A stretch of 64,000 nucleotides of DNA. It comes from an uncultured Aquimarina sp. GTDB taxonomy: Bacteria > Bacteroidota > Bacteroidia > Flavobacteriales > Flavobacteriaceae. The position numbers and the translations under genes were made by a program. The DNA is taken from contig CANMSL010000009.1 of NCBI GenBank assembly GCA_947500505.1, positions 62,001-126,000 of the forward strand. Direction: 5' to 3'. Shown one piece after another: positions 19,354-27,852 of this stretch (within the stretch, counting starts at the first letter, position 1; each line of letters opens with the position of its first letter). Under the pieces are notes generated by a model. The model ran no database searches, was not told the origin of the DNA, and saw only the letters and a list, made by a program, of their open reading frames with translations.

Positions 19354-20514
19354 ATGAGAAAAATCATAATCCTTGGATTTGTATTCTTAACACTATCAAA
19401 TTTTAAAATACAGGGACAAGAAAATCGGGCAATAACCACAGCTACACCATTTTTACTAATTGCTGCAGATGCTAGAGCAGCCGGTTTAGCAGATCAGGGA
19501 GTTGCAACTTCAGCAGATGCATTTTCACAACAATGGAATCCAGCAAAATATGCTTTTATCGGTAAGCAACAAGGTGTTGGTATCAATTATACACCTTATC
19601 TAAGTAATTTGGTAAACGATATTTTTCTGGGAAGTGTAAATTATTATAATCGTTTCGGCCAAGATGGGAGAAGTGCAGTTGCAGCTAGTTTTAGATATTT
19701 TAGTTTAGGGGATATTGAATTCAGACAAGGGCCTAATGATGAGCCAAATGTTCAGAAACCAAATGAATTAACACTAGATGTTTCGTACGCATTACAATTG
19801 AGTCCTACGTTCTCTATGGGTATAGCAGGGCGTTATTTACGTTCCGATTTAAGATTACAGGGAGCAGGTCAGGCAGATGCTAGTGCAGCTGGTAGTTTTG
19901 GAGTAGATGTAGCAGCTTTTTACCGAAGTGAAGAAATAGCTTATAATTCATTTAATGGAAGATGGAGAGCCGGATTGAATATATCCAATATTGGTCCTAA
20001 GATAAAGTATGATGATGCTGGTCAGGAAAATTTCATTCCTACTACATTCAGGTTAGGTGCTGGTTTTGATTTTTTATTAGACGAATATAATAGAATTACT
20101 CCATCTTTAGAGTTTGCAAAATTACTAGTACCAAGCCCTCAGGATTTTGATGGTGACGGAGATATAGATTCAGAGGATAATGCAGAATATCAGGATATAA
20201 GCTCATTCGGAGCGATCTTCTCTTCTTGGGGAGATGCTGATGGGGGATTTAGTGAAGAATTAAAAGAATTTACCTGGTCACTGGGGGCAGAATATGTTTA
20301 TAAAGATGTATTTTCTTTCAGAGGAGGATATTTTAATGAAGCGGAGGAAAAAGGAGCACGTAAATTTGTATCTCTTGGACTTGGTTTTAAATATACTATT
20401 GTAAATCTGGATGTATCTTATCTGTTTAATACTTCTTCCGTACAAAGCCCGTTAGAAGGAACACTTCGCTTTGGCCTTTCATTTAATTTTGGTGAAGATT
20501 ATTATGATAGGTAA
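19354..20514 (+). CDS. porV: Type IX secretion outer membrane protein PorV
   Basis: Outer-membrane beta-barrel of the FadL-like type that shuttles type IX cargo from the translocon to PorU. ATG 19354 is preferred over an upstream TTG because it begins the signal peptide (MRKIIILGFVFLTLSNF). The conserved N-terminal segment reads TATPFLLIAADARAAGLAD and SADAFSQQWNPAK, characteristic of PorV/LptO; the remainder alternates in barrel style and ends with the strand LRFGLSFNF. A calcium-loop-like stretch DFDGDGDIDSEDNAEY is inserted near residue 265. It follows porU directly and ends in a terminator. Confidence 0.95.
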   Translation: MRKIIILGFVFLTLSNFKIQGQENRAITTATPFLLIAADARAAGLADQGVATSADAFSQQWNPAKYAFIGKQQGVGINYTPYLSNLVNDIFLGSVNYYNRFGQDGRSAVAASFRYFSLGDIEFRQGPNDEPNVQKPNELTLDVSYALQLSPTFSMGIAGRYLRSDLRLQGAGQADASAAGSFGVDVAAFYRSEEIAYNSFNGRWRAGLNISNIGPKIKYDDAGQENFIPTTFRLGAGFDFLLDEYNRITPSLEFAKLLVPSPQDFDGDGDIDSEDNAEYQDISSFGAIFSSWGDADGGFSEELKEFTWSLGAEYVYKDVFSFRGGYFNEAEEKGARKFVSLGLGFKYTIVNLDVSYLFNTSSVQSPLEGTLRFGLSFNFGEDYYDR

Positions 20515-20536
20515 ACAAAAATTTTAATTATATCAG

Positions 20537-20570
20537 AAAAGTATTAGGCTAATGTTTGATACTTTTTTTG
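20537..20570 (+). terminator. Terminator of porU-porV
   Basis: AAAAGTAT (20537-20544) pairs with ATACTTTT (20559-20566) and is followed by a T run. It lies 22 bases after the porV stop. Confidence 0.65.
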
Positions 20571-20662
20571 TTTATAGTACATTGTAGCTCATTAATTATG
20601 AAATAGTATTGGACCCCTAATTTAAAGTGAACTCGAGGTAAGGATCTAATTTTAAAAAGCTG

Positions 20663-20770
20663 TCAAACCTGCCTGCATTGGATTTCGACAGGCAGTTTGA
20701 GTGGTTTTTCATAGTGTCTCTCGACTAAGCCTGTCCTGAGCCAAGTCGAAGGGCTCGAGATGACAGGAGA
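20663..20770. repeat. REP-like intergenic palindromic repeat region
   Basis: The stretch holds a hairpin, TCAAACCTGCCTG (20663-20675) against CAGGCAGTTTGA (20689-20700), followed by CTGTCCTGAGCCAAGTCGAA (20731-20750) and flanking TCTCGA/TCGAGA. The second motif is a form of a short sequence that recurs between genes in many Bacteroidota genomes. A related copy is at 26002-26058. The rest of the 440-base gap before cdd shows no gene. Confidence 0.6.
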
Positions 20771-20955
20771 AAAATAAGCGTGTTCGCATATGGCGGGTAT
20801 CGAAATCAGGCTTTCGATTGAAAATTTATATGTTTTCGATACATCCGCTTGAGGCGAGTACTCTGACTAACGTAAATTTTCTTATGACTCACGTTAACTT
20901 AGATACTAGTTAAATGCTCGCTTGGTAATAATGCTATTTTAAAACTTAAAAATGC

Positions 20956-21438
20956 GTGAAAGAAATAGAAATCAAATCCACTTTACAAGTTTATGACTCA
21001 TTAGAAGAGCTGCCACAGGATATACAAAATTTAATGCAGCAATCTTTCAAAATAAGAGATCAGGCATATGCTCCATATTCTGAGTTTTTGGTAGGAGCAG
21101 CTTTGCTTTTAGAAAATCAGGAAGTAATTCTTGGTAACAATCAGGAAAATGCTTGTTATCCTTCAGGGTTATGCGCAGAAAGAGTAGCGATTTATTCGGC
21201 TGGGGCAAATTTTCCTGATATTCCGATAGTAACAATGGCACTTTCGGCAAAATCTTTGAAACATCAATTGATTACACCAACTCCACCCTGTGGTGCTTGC
21301 AGGCAATCGATTGCCGAATACGAGCTAAAGCAAAAGAAACCGATAGAAATTTATTTTATGGGTGAAACTGGAAAAGTAGTAAAATCTTCCTCTTTAGCTA
21401 ATTTACTTCCTCTTATTTTCGATAATTCATATTTATAA
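20956..21438 (+). CDS. cdd: Cytidine deaminase
   Basis: Hydrolytic deamination of cytidine and deoxycytidine to uridine forms in pyrimidine salvage. The 160-residue protein has the catalytic motif CAERVAIYSAG (zinc Cys and proton-shuttle Glu) and the second zinc motif PCGACRQ, with the substrate loop NQENACYPSGLC before the first. The start is GTG 20956; an ATG at 20952 is in another frame. It sits between porV and pdhA, the arrangement usual in Flavobacteriaceae, though it has no functional link to them. Confidence 0.95.
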   Translation: MKEIEIKSTLQVYDSLEELPQDIQNLMQQSFKIRDQAYAPYSEFLVGAALLLENQEVILGNNQENACYPSGLCAERVAIYSAGANFPDIPIVTMALSAKSLKHQLITPTPPCGACRQSIAEYELKQKKPIEIYFMGETGKVVKSSSLANLLPLIFDNSYL

Positions 21439-21569
21439 CGTTTTCGTAGATTTTTATCCCAAAACTCCTTTCTCCTTAGTAATGAATATATTATTTTTGT
21501 TTTTCGCTCAATTAAAAAATAAGCGAAGAAATTCTGTAATTGTTATAGATGTCAGTAAGTAAGCTGGCT

Positions 21570-21577
21570 TAATTTTG
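21570..21577 (+). promoter_or_regulatory. Putative -7 box of the pdhA-pdhC operon
   Basis: TAATTTTG matches TAnnTTTG exactly and lies 19 bases before the pdhA ATG, a distance suitable for a short leader. A TTG at 21540-21542 is farther upstream than ideal for the -33 element. Confidence 0.5.
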
Positions 21578-21596
21578 AACAATCATTACATTTTAA

Positions 21597-22598
21597 ATGA
21601 AAAAAGTAACCAAAGAAGTTTACCTGAAGTGGTACGAGGATATGCTTTTCTGGAGGAAGTTTGAAGATAAACTTGCTCAAGTATATATCCAACAAAAAGT
21701 AAGAGGGTTTTTACATTTATATAATGGTCAGGAAGCTATTTTGGCTGGAGCATTACACGCAATGGATCTCACTAAAGATAGAATGATTACCGCATATCGT
21801 AATCACGTACAACCTATCGGAATGGGAGAGGATCCTAAGCGGGTAATGGCAGAATTATATGGAAAAGCAACAGGGACCTCTCAGGGTATGGGAGGTTCAA
21901 TGCATATATTCTCCAAAGAACATCGGTTTTATGGAGGGCATGGAATTGTAGGAGGACAGATACCTCTTGGTGCTGGTCTGGCATTTGCCGATAAGTATCA
22001 CAAAAGAGATGCTGTTACGTTAACTTTTATGGGAGACGGAGCTACACGACAGGGATCACTTCACGAATCTTTCAATTTAGCTATGCTATGGAATTTACCG
22101 GTTGTATTCTGTGTAGAAAATAACGGATATGCTATGGGTACTTCTGTAGAGAGAACAGCAAATCATACTGATATTTGGAAACTGGGGCTAGGATATGAAA
22201 TGCCTTGCGGTCCGGTGGATGCAATGAATCCGGTAAAAGTGGCTGAAGCAATGGATGAAGCAATTAACAGAGCGCGAACCGGTGGAGGGCCAACTTTTCT
22301 AGAATTAAAAACGTATAGATATAGAGGGCATTCTATGAGTGATGCTCAGAAATACCGTACGAAGGAAGAGGTAGCTGAATATCAAAAAATTGATCCAATC
22401 ACTCAGGTATTGGATATTATTAAGGATAAAAAATATGCGACCGATGAAGAAATTGCTGCCATTGATAAGGGAGTAAAAGAGAAAGTAGCAGAATGTCAGA
22501 AGTTTGCAGAGGAATCTCCATTTCCGGAAAAGAATTTGATGTATGATGTTGTTTATGAACAAGAAGATTATCCATTTTTACCACACAAACCACAATAG
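21597..22598 (+). CDS. pdhA: Pyruvate dehydrogenase E1 component, alpha subunit
   Basis: Thiamine-diphosphate-dependent subunit that with E1-beta decarboxylates pyruvate and acetylates the lipoyl group of E2. The 333-residue protein shows the thiamine diphosphate motif, beginning GDGATRQGS and ending in VVFCVENN, and the conserved GSMHIFSKEHRFYGGHGIVG and YRYRGHSMSDA segments, where the loop serines normally regulated in eukaryotes would lie. It is followed after three bases by the E2 gene. The E1-beta gene is absent here, so the complex is encoded at two or more loci. Confidence 0.96.
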   Translation: MKKVTKEVYLKWYEDMLFWRKFEDKLAQVYIQQKVRGFLHLYNGQEAILAGALHAMDLTKDRMITAYRNHVQPIGMGEDPKRVMAELYGKATGTSQGMGGSMHIFSKEHRFYGGHGIVGGQIPLGAGLAFADKYHKRDAVTLTFMGDGATRQGSLHESFNLAMLWNLPVVFCVENNGYAMGTSVERTANHTDIWKLGLGYEMPCGPVDAMNPVKVAEAMDEAINRARTGGGPTFLELKTYRYRGHSMSDAQKYRTKEEVAEYQKIDPITQVLDIIKDKKYATDEEIAAIDKGVKEKVAECQKFAEESPFPEKNLMYDVVYEQEDYPFLPHKPQ

Positions 22599-22601
22599 AT
22601 T

Positions 22602-24212
22602 ATGGCTACAGTAATTAATATGCCGCGATTGAGCGATACTATGGAAGAAGGAGTTGTCGCGAAGTGGCTTGTTAAGAAAGGGGACAAAATTAGCGAAGGA
22701 GATATCCTTGCCGAAATTGAGACGGATAAAGCTACCATGGAATTCGAATCTTTTTATGAAGGAGTATTACTTCATATTGGAATTGAAGAAGGAGAAACTG
22801 CACCGGTAGACAAGCTTTTGGCAATTATTGGTGAAGAAGGTGAAGATATTTCAGACTTGCTTAATGGAGATGAGAAACCAAAGACAGAAACTCCGAAAGA
22901 AGAGAAAATCGAAGAGTCACCTACGGCTTCATCAGATGGAACCAAAGAAATTCCTGAAGGTGTAGAAGTGATTACAATGCCTCGCCTGAGCGACACCATG
23001 GAAGAAGGAACAGTAGCTAACTGGCTAAAAAAAGTTGGAGATACCATAGAAGAAGGTGATATTCTGGCTGAGATCGAAACAGATAAAGCCACTATGGAGT
23101 TTGAATCTTTCTATAATGGCACATTATTGCATATAGGGATTGAAGAAGGTCAAACAGCTCCGGTAGATGCCTTACTGGCAATTATTGGTCCAGAAGGTAC
23201 AGATGTTTCAAATATAAAAGACGGAGTTCCTGCTAAAGCTTCCGCATCCCAGGAGAGTGGACCGCCCAAAGAAGAAATAACAGAAACCAAAACCGAAAGT
23301 TCAGGAAGTAATTCTTCTGATGGAGGAAGAATATTTGCTTCACCACTTGCTAAGAAAATAGCAGCAGATAAAGGTATAGATTTGTCTCAGGTCAAAGGCA
23401 CAGGTGAAAACGGGAGAATTGTAAAAAAAGATATAGAATCATTCAAGCCATCTGAAACGACCAAGACTTCGGAATCAGCTGAGCGCTCAACGCCTTCACC
23501 ATCGATTCAGTCGTTTACGCCCGCAGGAGAAGAGAGTTTTGAAGAAGTAAAGAATTCGCAAATGCGTAAGGCAATTGCCAAGGGTCTGACCGCATCTAAA
23601 TTTACAGCACCACATTATTATTTGACTATAGAGGTAGACATGGACAATGCTATTACTTCACGCAAGACTATTAATGAGTTGCCGGATACTAAGGTGTCTT
23701 TTAATGATATGGTCGTAAAAGCCTGTGCAATGGCAATCAGAAAACACCCTCAGGTAAATACAACCTGGAAAGACGATGTTACTGTTTATAATAAGCACAT
23801 AAGTATTGGTGTAGCAGTAGCTGTCCCAGACGGATTGGTAGTTCCGGTATTGCCATTTACAGATCGCATGAATATCATGGAAATTGATACTATGGTTCGT
23901 GATTTGGCGGTTAAGGCAAGGAATAAAAAATTAACTCCACAAGAAATGAGCGGAAGTACTTTTACAGTTTCTAATTTGGGTATGTTTGGCATACAGGAAT
24001 TTACTTCAATTATTAATCAGCCAAACTCGGCAATTTTATCAGTTGGTGCTATTGTTAAAAAACCAGTTGTTAAAAATGACGAAGTGGTCGTTGGTAATAC
24101 TATGAAAGTAACCTTAGCGTGTGATCACAGAACTGTAGATGGTGCAACAGGAGCTAAGTTTTTACAAACGTTAAAGCAATATTTAGAAAATCCTGTAACA
24201 ATGTTAGCGTAG
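22602..24212 (+). CDS. pdhC: Pyruvate dehydrogenase E2, dihydrolipoamide acetyltransferase
   Basis: A 536-residue core subunit transferring acetyl groups to CoA. Two lipoyl domains occupy about residues 1-78 and 124-201, each with the lipoylation motif ETDKATMEFES; they are nearly identical over long stretches, pointing to recent duplication or conversion. A Ser/Glu/Pro-rich linker leads to the peripheral subunit-binding domain (FASPLAKKIAADKGIDLSQV, about 243-280), a second linker, and the catalytic domain ending with the active-site motif DHRTVDGATGA. It is the second gene of the operon and ends in a terminator. Confidence 0.96.
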   Translation: MATVINMPRLSDTMEEGVVAKWLVKKGDKISEGDILAEIETDKATMEFESFYEGVLLHIGIEEGETAPVDKLLAIIGEEGEDISDLLNGDEKPKTETPKEEKIEESPTASSDGTKEIPEGVEVITMPRLSDTMEEGTVANWLKKVGDTIEEGDILAEIETDKATMEFESFYNGTLLHIGIEEGQTAPVDALLAIIGPEGTDVSNIKDGVPAKASASQESGPPKEEITETKTESSGSNSSDGGRIFASPLAKKIAADKGIDLSQVKGTGENGRIVKKDIESFKPSETTKTSESAERSTPSPSIQSFTPAGEESFEEVKNSQMRKAIAKGLTASKFTAPHYYLTIEVDMDNAITSRKTINELPDTKVSFNDMVVKACAMAIRKHPQVNTTWKDDVTVYNKHISIGVAVAVPDGLVVPVLPFTDRMNIMEIDTMVRDLAVKARNKKLTPQEMSGSTFTVSNLGMFGIQEFTSIINQPNSAILSVGAIVKKPVVKNDEVVVGNTMKVTLACDHRTVDGATGAKFLQTLKQYLENPVTMLA

Positions 24213-24239
24213 TGAAATAGAATGACTATTATATACAGT

Positions 24240-24272
24240 AAATCCTGCTTCTTTTGAAGTGGGATTTTTTTT
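24240..24272 (+). terminator. Terminator of pdhA-pdhC
   Basis: AAATCCTGCTTC pairs with GAAGTGGGATTT (two wobble pairs) around a TTTT loop and runs into a T tract, 27 bases after the pdhC stop. Confidence 0.82.
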
Positions 24273-24285
24273 ATCTTTAAATCGA

Positions 24286-24870
24286 ATGAAAACAAAAATC
24301 CAGAATTTAAAATCAAAGCTGCTTTCTCATAAAACATTTTTGTTAGAGGAGTACACATTTGATTATAAGCATACTAAAGATCACCCTGCAGAGAATCATC
24401 TTCGCGAAGTGTATGATCATGGAGATGGAGCAGCTGTTTTGTTATATAATATTAAGAAGAATACCGTAGTACTTACCTGTCAGTTTCGATTGCCTACGTA
24501 CCTCAATGGTAATCCTTCGGGTATGAGTATTGAAGTGTGCGCAGGCTCTCTTGACGGGGATTCTCCCGAAAAATGTGCTAAAAAAGAAGCATTAGAAGAA
24601 ACAGGTTTTATTATCGACAAGTTGCAAAAAGCTTTCGAAGTGTATGCCTCACCAGCTGTAATGACAGAAATAGCACATCTATTCATTGCAGAATATACTC
24701 AGGATAGGAGAAGAGATAAAGGAGGTGGGCTTGCCGCAGAACAAGAACATATTGATGTAATAGAGATAGATTTCGAAGAAGCTTATAACATGATTTCGAC
24801 AGGTGAAATCAAAGATGCAAGAACCGTTATGTTATTACAGTACTTAAAAATTAAGAATGTAATGAGATAG
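24286..24870 (+). CDS. Nudix hydrolase, NudK-like
   Basis: A 194-residue hydrolase of nucleoside diphosphate linked to another moiety; the closest match in build is the NudK/YffH GDP-mannose or ADP-ribose type. The Nudix box is in CAGSLDGDSPEKCAKKEALEETGF with the catalytic Glu cluster EALEE; Lys replaces the usual Arg before it, as in NudK proteins. ATG 24286 is preferred to an upstream start inside the terminator. It has no close partner in the neighbourhood, although manC at 31147 makes GDP-mannose. Confidence 0.88.
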   Translation: MKTKIQNLKSKLLSHKTFLLEEYTFDYKHTKDHPAENHLREVYDHGDGAAVLLYNIKKNTVVLTCQFRLPTYLNGNPSGMSIEVCAGSLDGDSPEKCAKKEALEETGFIIDKLQKAFEVYASPAVMTEIAHLFIAEYTQDRRRDKGGGLAAEQEHIDVIEIDFEEAYNMISTGEIKDARTVMLLQYLKIKNVMR

Positions 24871-25031
24871 TAATTAAAATGTATAGGAATACTCTTTTTA
24901 AGTATCTTTATCAAAAAATATTCAACTCAGAAAACAAACTATAAGAAACAAGTCATGACAATATTTTCGATGCATACTGAAAACAATTTCTGACAAGTTT
25001 CTTATGAAAACTATAAACAACAGTATAACAC

Positions 25032-25979
25032 ATGAAACAAATAGCATTTTTTGTAGTATCTCTTTTATTTATTACTTGTAAAGAAGCAACAACCGCTCAA
25101 TCCCCTGTGTCTAATGTTACATCGTCGGATGTAGCAGTTATCATGAATTTTTTGGCTGGTGATGAATTACAAGGTAGAGACACCGGAACCGAGGGATTAG
25201 AAAAAGCAGCAAAATTTATAGAACAAGAATTTAACAATTCAGATATTGCTCCTTATTTTGATTCTTACCTAAACACCTTCGACGCAAAAGGCGAGGAGAC
25301 TTATAATGTGGTAGGTTATTTGAAAGGAACGGATCCCAAACTGTCTAAACAGTTTGTAATCATAGGAGCTCATTTTGATCACATAGGAAAAGGAAAAGAA
25401 GTAAATGGTGATACAATTGCTAATGGAGCTAATGATAACGCAGCCGGAAGTACAGCTGTAATTTCATTGGCAAAACATTTTGCAAAGGCAAAAAATAATA
25501 AGCGAAGCCTGCTGTTCGTGTTATTTGGAGCAGAAGAAAGAGGCTTGTTAGGGTCTAAGCATCTGGCTTCTATACTAAAGGAGAAAAATATGGATCTTTA
25601 TACTATGGTCAACTTTGAAATGATTGGAGTTCCATTAAATGATAAAGATTATAAGGCTTATATAACCGGATATGAAATGTCTAATATGGCGGAGAAAATG
25701 AATGAATACTCCGGAAAAGAGTTAATCGGGTTTTTACCGAAAGCAAAAGAATTTCAGCTATTTAGAAGAAGTGACAACTATCCTTTTTATTCGGAGTTCA
25801 ATGTGCCTTGTCAGACAATTTCTACCTTCGATTTTACAAATTATGATTACTATCACCATGTAGATGATGAGGTTTCGGAGATGAATTTCAAATTTATGGC
25901 AGAGCTTATTAATGATTGTGTTCCTGCAATTACAAGTATAGTAAATAAGCCAGTAAAAGAAATTAAATTAAACGAATAA
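25032..25979 (+). CDS. M28-family metallopeptidase lipoprotein
   Basis: A 315-residue zinc aminopeptidase-like enzyme exported as a lipoprotein; the SPII signal is MKQIAFFVVSLLFITC. The metal-binding pattern of family M28 is visible: GAHFDHIG, NGANDNAAGS (bridging Asp), FGAEERGLLGS (catalytic Glu) and a late His in YYHHVDDE. A PA-like inserted domain is not present. It probably works in the periplasm or on the envelope in peptide breakdown. It is followed by a repeat-bearing gap and an SDR gene. Confidence 0.92.
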   Translation: MKQIAFFVVSLLFITCKEATTAQSPVSNVTSSDVAVIMNFLAGDELQGRDTGTEGLEKAAKFIEQEFNNSDIAPYFDSYLNTFDAKGEETYNVVGYLKGTDPKLSKQFVIIGAHFDHIGKGKEVNGDTIANGANDNAAGSTAVISLAKHFAKAKNNKRSLLFVLFGAEERGLLGSKHLASILKEKNMDLYTMVNFEMIGVPLNDKDYKAYITGYEMSNMAEKMNEYSGKELIGFLPKAKEFQLFRRSDNYPFYSEFNVPCQTISTFDFTNYDYYHHVDDEVSEMNFKFMAELINDCVPAITSIVNKPVKEIKLNE

Positions 25980-26001
25980 ATATAATATATTGGTTGTCAA
26001 A

Positions 26002-26058
26002 CTGAGACTATCGAAGTTTTTAGAGACTCTAAGGAAGAATGGTCTTCGACAAGCTCAG
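26002..26058. repeat. Short inverted repeat of the intergenic CTTCGAC type
   Basis: CTGAGACTATCGAAG (26002-26016) pairs at 12 of 15 positions with CTTCGACAAGCTCAG (26044-26058). The right arm resembles the motif in the region 20731-20750. It lies in the 120-base gap between the M28 peptidase and the SDR gene. Confidence 0.6.
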
Positions 26059-26099
26059 ACTCACATCCAGAATACTCTTTTACATTGTCTGAATTTACT

Positions 26100-26783
26100 A
26101 TGAAAAAAAACATTATCATTACTGGAGCAAGTAGGGGAATAGGATATGAAATGGCTAAACTTTTTGCTGACGAAGGACATCAGGTTTTAGCATTGTCCAG
26201 AAACGAAAAACCTGTTTTAGCTCTTAATCACGACAACATTCATACATTTTCCTTTGATATCTGTAATCCTGCCGATCTCAAAAAAATGACTGATTATATA
26301 GCTAAAACCTGGAAAAAAGTAGATGTTCTGATTAATAATGCAGGAAAGTTATTAAATAAGCCCTTTGCAGAAATCTCTACTCAAGAATTTGAAGAGGTCT
26401 TTAAAGTAAACGTATTTGGGGTAGCAGAAATTACTCGCTTAGTATTACCGTTTATGTCTCAAGGAAGCCACGTGGTTACCGTGAGTAGTATGGGTGGGAT
26501 TCAAGGGAGTATGAAGTTTCCCGGATTAGCTGCTTACAGTTCCAGCAAAGGGGCGGTCATTACGCTTAGTGAACTTTTAGCCGAAGAATATAAAGAAAGC
26601 GGAATTGCTTTTAATGTATTAGCATTGGGAGCGGTACAGACCGAGATGTTAGAAGAAGCATTTCCAGGGTATGAAGCACCATTGACCGCATTAGAAATGG
26701 CTTCTTATATAAAAGATTTTTCACTGACAGCTAATAAGTATTATAATGGTAAAGTGTTACAGGTATCTAGCAGCACACCTTAA
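26100..26783 (+). CDS. Short-chain dehydrogenase/reductase
   Basis: A 227-residue classical SDR. The Rossmann cofactor motif is ITGASRGIGYEMAKLF (TGxxxGIG) near residue 7, the structural NNAG motif is in LINNAGKL, the catalytic Ser is in VSSMGGIQG and the active-site pair is YSSSKGAV. ATG 26100 is chosen because the upstream TTG adds only residues without family character. Substrate is unknown. Gene is monocistronic as far as visible. Confidence 0.9.
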   Translation: MKKNIIITGASRGIGYEMAKLFADEGHQVLALSRNEKPVLALNHDNIHTFSFDICNPADLKKMTDYIAKTWKKVDVLINNAGKLLNKPFAEISTQEFEEVFKVNVFGVAEITRLVLPFMSQGSHVVTVSSMGGIQGSMKFPGLAAYSSSKGAVITLSELLAEEYKESGIAFNVLALGAVQTEMLEEAFPGYEAPLTALEMASYIKDFSLTANKYYNGKVLQVSSSTP

Positions 26784-26799
26784 AAGATTCTAAGACTTT

Positions 26800-27183
26800 C
26801 TATATATCTGTTAGCTTAAGATACTTATAAAATTGATGCACCGTGAGAACCTTTTTAAACTCTTCATTCTGAAAATAAACGATATTACTTAAGTTTTTTG
26901 TCTTTTCATTAACCGATGCATTAGACTGTATGACTTTATTCGCCTGAATAGAATATTTAACGATAACTTTTTTGATACGATCACTGGCGTAGTTGCTTAG
27001 ATTTAATTCCTGCTGTAATCTGATCGCTCTCTGCTCTGCCAGTTGAACAAGTTTTTTCTTTTCTGCTTTCTGTTGTTCTTCGGTTAATTCGAGACTTTGT
27101 TGTTGTTCTTGATCTTCAACAGTCGTCTGGGCGATACTTGTTGTGCCGATAAAAAGGATAACTAAAATTGTAAAAACTCTCAT
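26800..27183 (-). CDS. Small secreted helical protein
   Basis: A 127-residue protein with signal peptide MRVFTILVILFIGTTSIAQ and a charged, Gln- and Glu-rich helical mature part (EDQEQQQSLELTEEQQKAEK). The residue pattern is like the protein at 7654-8043, and both resemble the small LTxxQ-type periplasmic proteins of Bacteroidota. It is convergent with the SDR gene and 16 bases from it. No function is assigned. Confidence 0.72.
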   Translation of the reverse strand: MRVFTILVILFIGTTSIAQTTVEDQEQQQSLELTEEQQKAEKKKLVQLAEQRAIRLQQELNLSNYASDRIKKVIVKYSIQANKVIQSNASVNEKTKNLSNIVYFQNEEFKKVLTVHQFYKYLKLTDI

Positions 27184-27357
27184 AACATCTAATTTTAAAA
27201 AAGTAACTGTAAAATGCTAAAAAACAGGATGTCAAAAATATTAATAATTGATTAACAACGAGTTAAAACTATAAAAAACTCGATAAATGTCATTTTTTAT
27301 TCGACATAAAACTCTAAAATGGCAAATTTCATTACGCTTGTAAGACGGAAAAACCGT

Positions 27358-27383
27358 AAAAAATGTAGTGAAAAACATTTTTT
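27358..27383 (-). terminator. Terminator overlapping the 27382 gene stop
   Basis: AAAAAATGT (27358-27366) pairs with ACATTTTTT (27375-27383) around an eight-base loop, overlapping the stop codon of the lipoprotein gene ending at 27382. It is followed on the minus strand by a second short palindrome (ACGGAAAAACCGT). Confidence 0.6.
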
Positions 27384-27852
27384 AATTTGTTTTTTTAGAT
27401 GATTTCATCCTTTCAAAGGTTGTTTTGGAGGTTTTAAATTGAACACCGTCAATAACTGTTGAAGAAGTAGTAATGTAAGATATAATAGTATCTGTTTGAG
27501 AATTATCAAACTGCACCTGTGTTTTTATTTTAATAATAGAATCAGAAAGTACTTCGGGCTGTCCAAGAAAGTTAATTTGCCGAATCTCTTTTGTGTTTTG
27601 TGTTTTAAACAGTTTTGATTCATTACTTTTTTTAATGAAGTCAGGATGTTGTTCTGCCAATCTTTGTTTGTCCAGATGATCTTGAAGCTTTTCTGAAACT
27701 AAAACCACATAAGCATCTTCTAAAGTTGCAAATGAAGCATCCTCTTCTATATATATGTCACAAGAAGAGTTCTCCACTTCCATCATCTTGTGCGAGTTAT
27801 TGGCACAACTTCCAATCATAAATAGCAGTATGAGATATACAAATTGTTTCAT
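27382..27852 (-). CDS. Small lipoprotein of unknown function
   Basis: A 156-residue exported protein with SPII signal MKQFVYLILLFMIGSC. The mature part is polar, with several short beta-like stretches (TDTIISYITTSSTVIDG) but no motif I recognise. Its ATG overlaps the stop of the upstream gene in the ATGA arrangement, so the two are translationally coupled. It likely works with that protein, which has a membrane segment and an extracytoplasmic part. Confidence 0.7.
   Translation of the reverse strand: MKQFVYLILLFMIGSCANNSHKMMEVENSSCDIYIEEDASFATLEDAYVVLVSEKLQDHLDKQRLAEQHPDFIKKSNESKLFKTQNTKEIRQINFLGQPEVLSDSIIKIKTQVQFDNSQTDTIISYITTSSTVIDGVQFKTSKTTFERMKSSKKTN

Noticed and set aside
20952..20960. 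ATG start for the cytidine deaminase
   Set aside because: The ATG at 20952 is in a different frame; the catalytic frame starts with GTG at 20956.
22772..23092. Minus-strand serine-rich frame of 106 codons inside pdhC
   Set aside because: It is the shadow of the repeated lipoyl domains and has no independent motif or start context.
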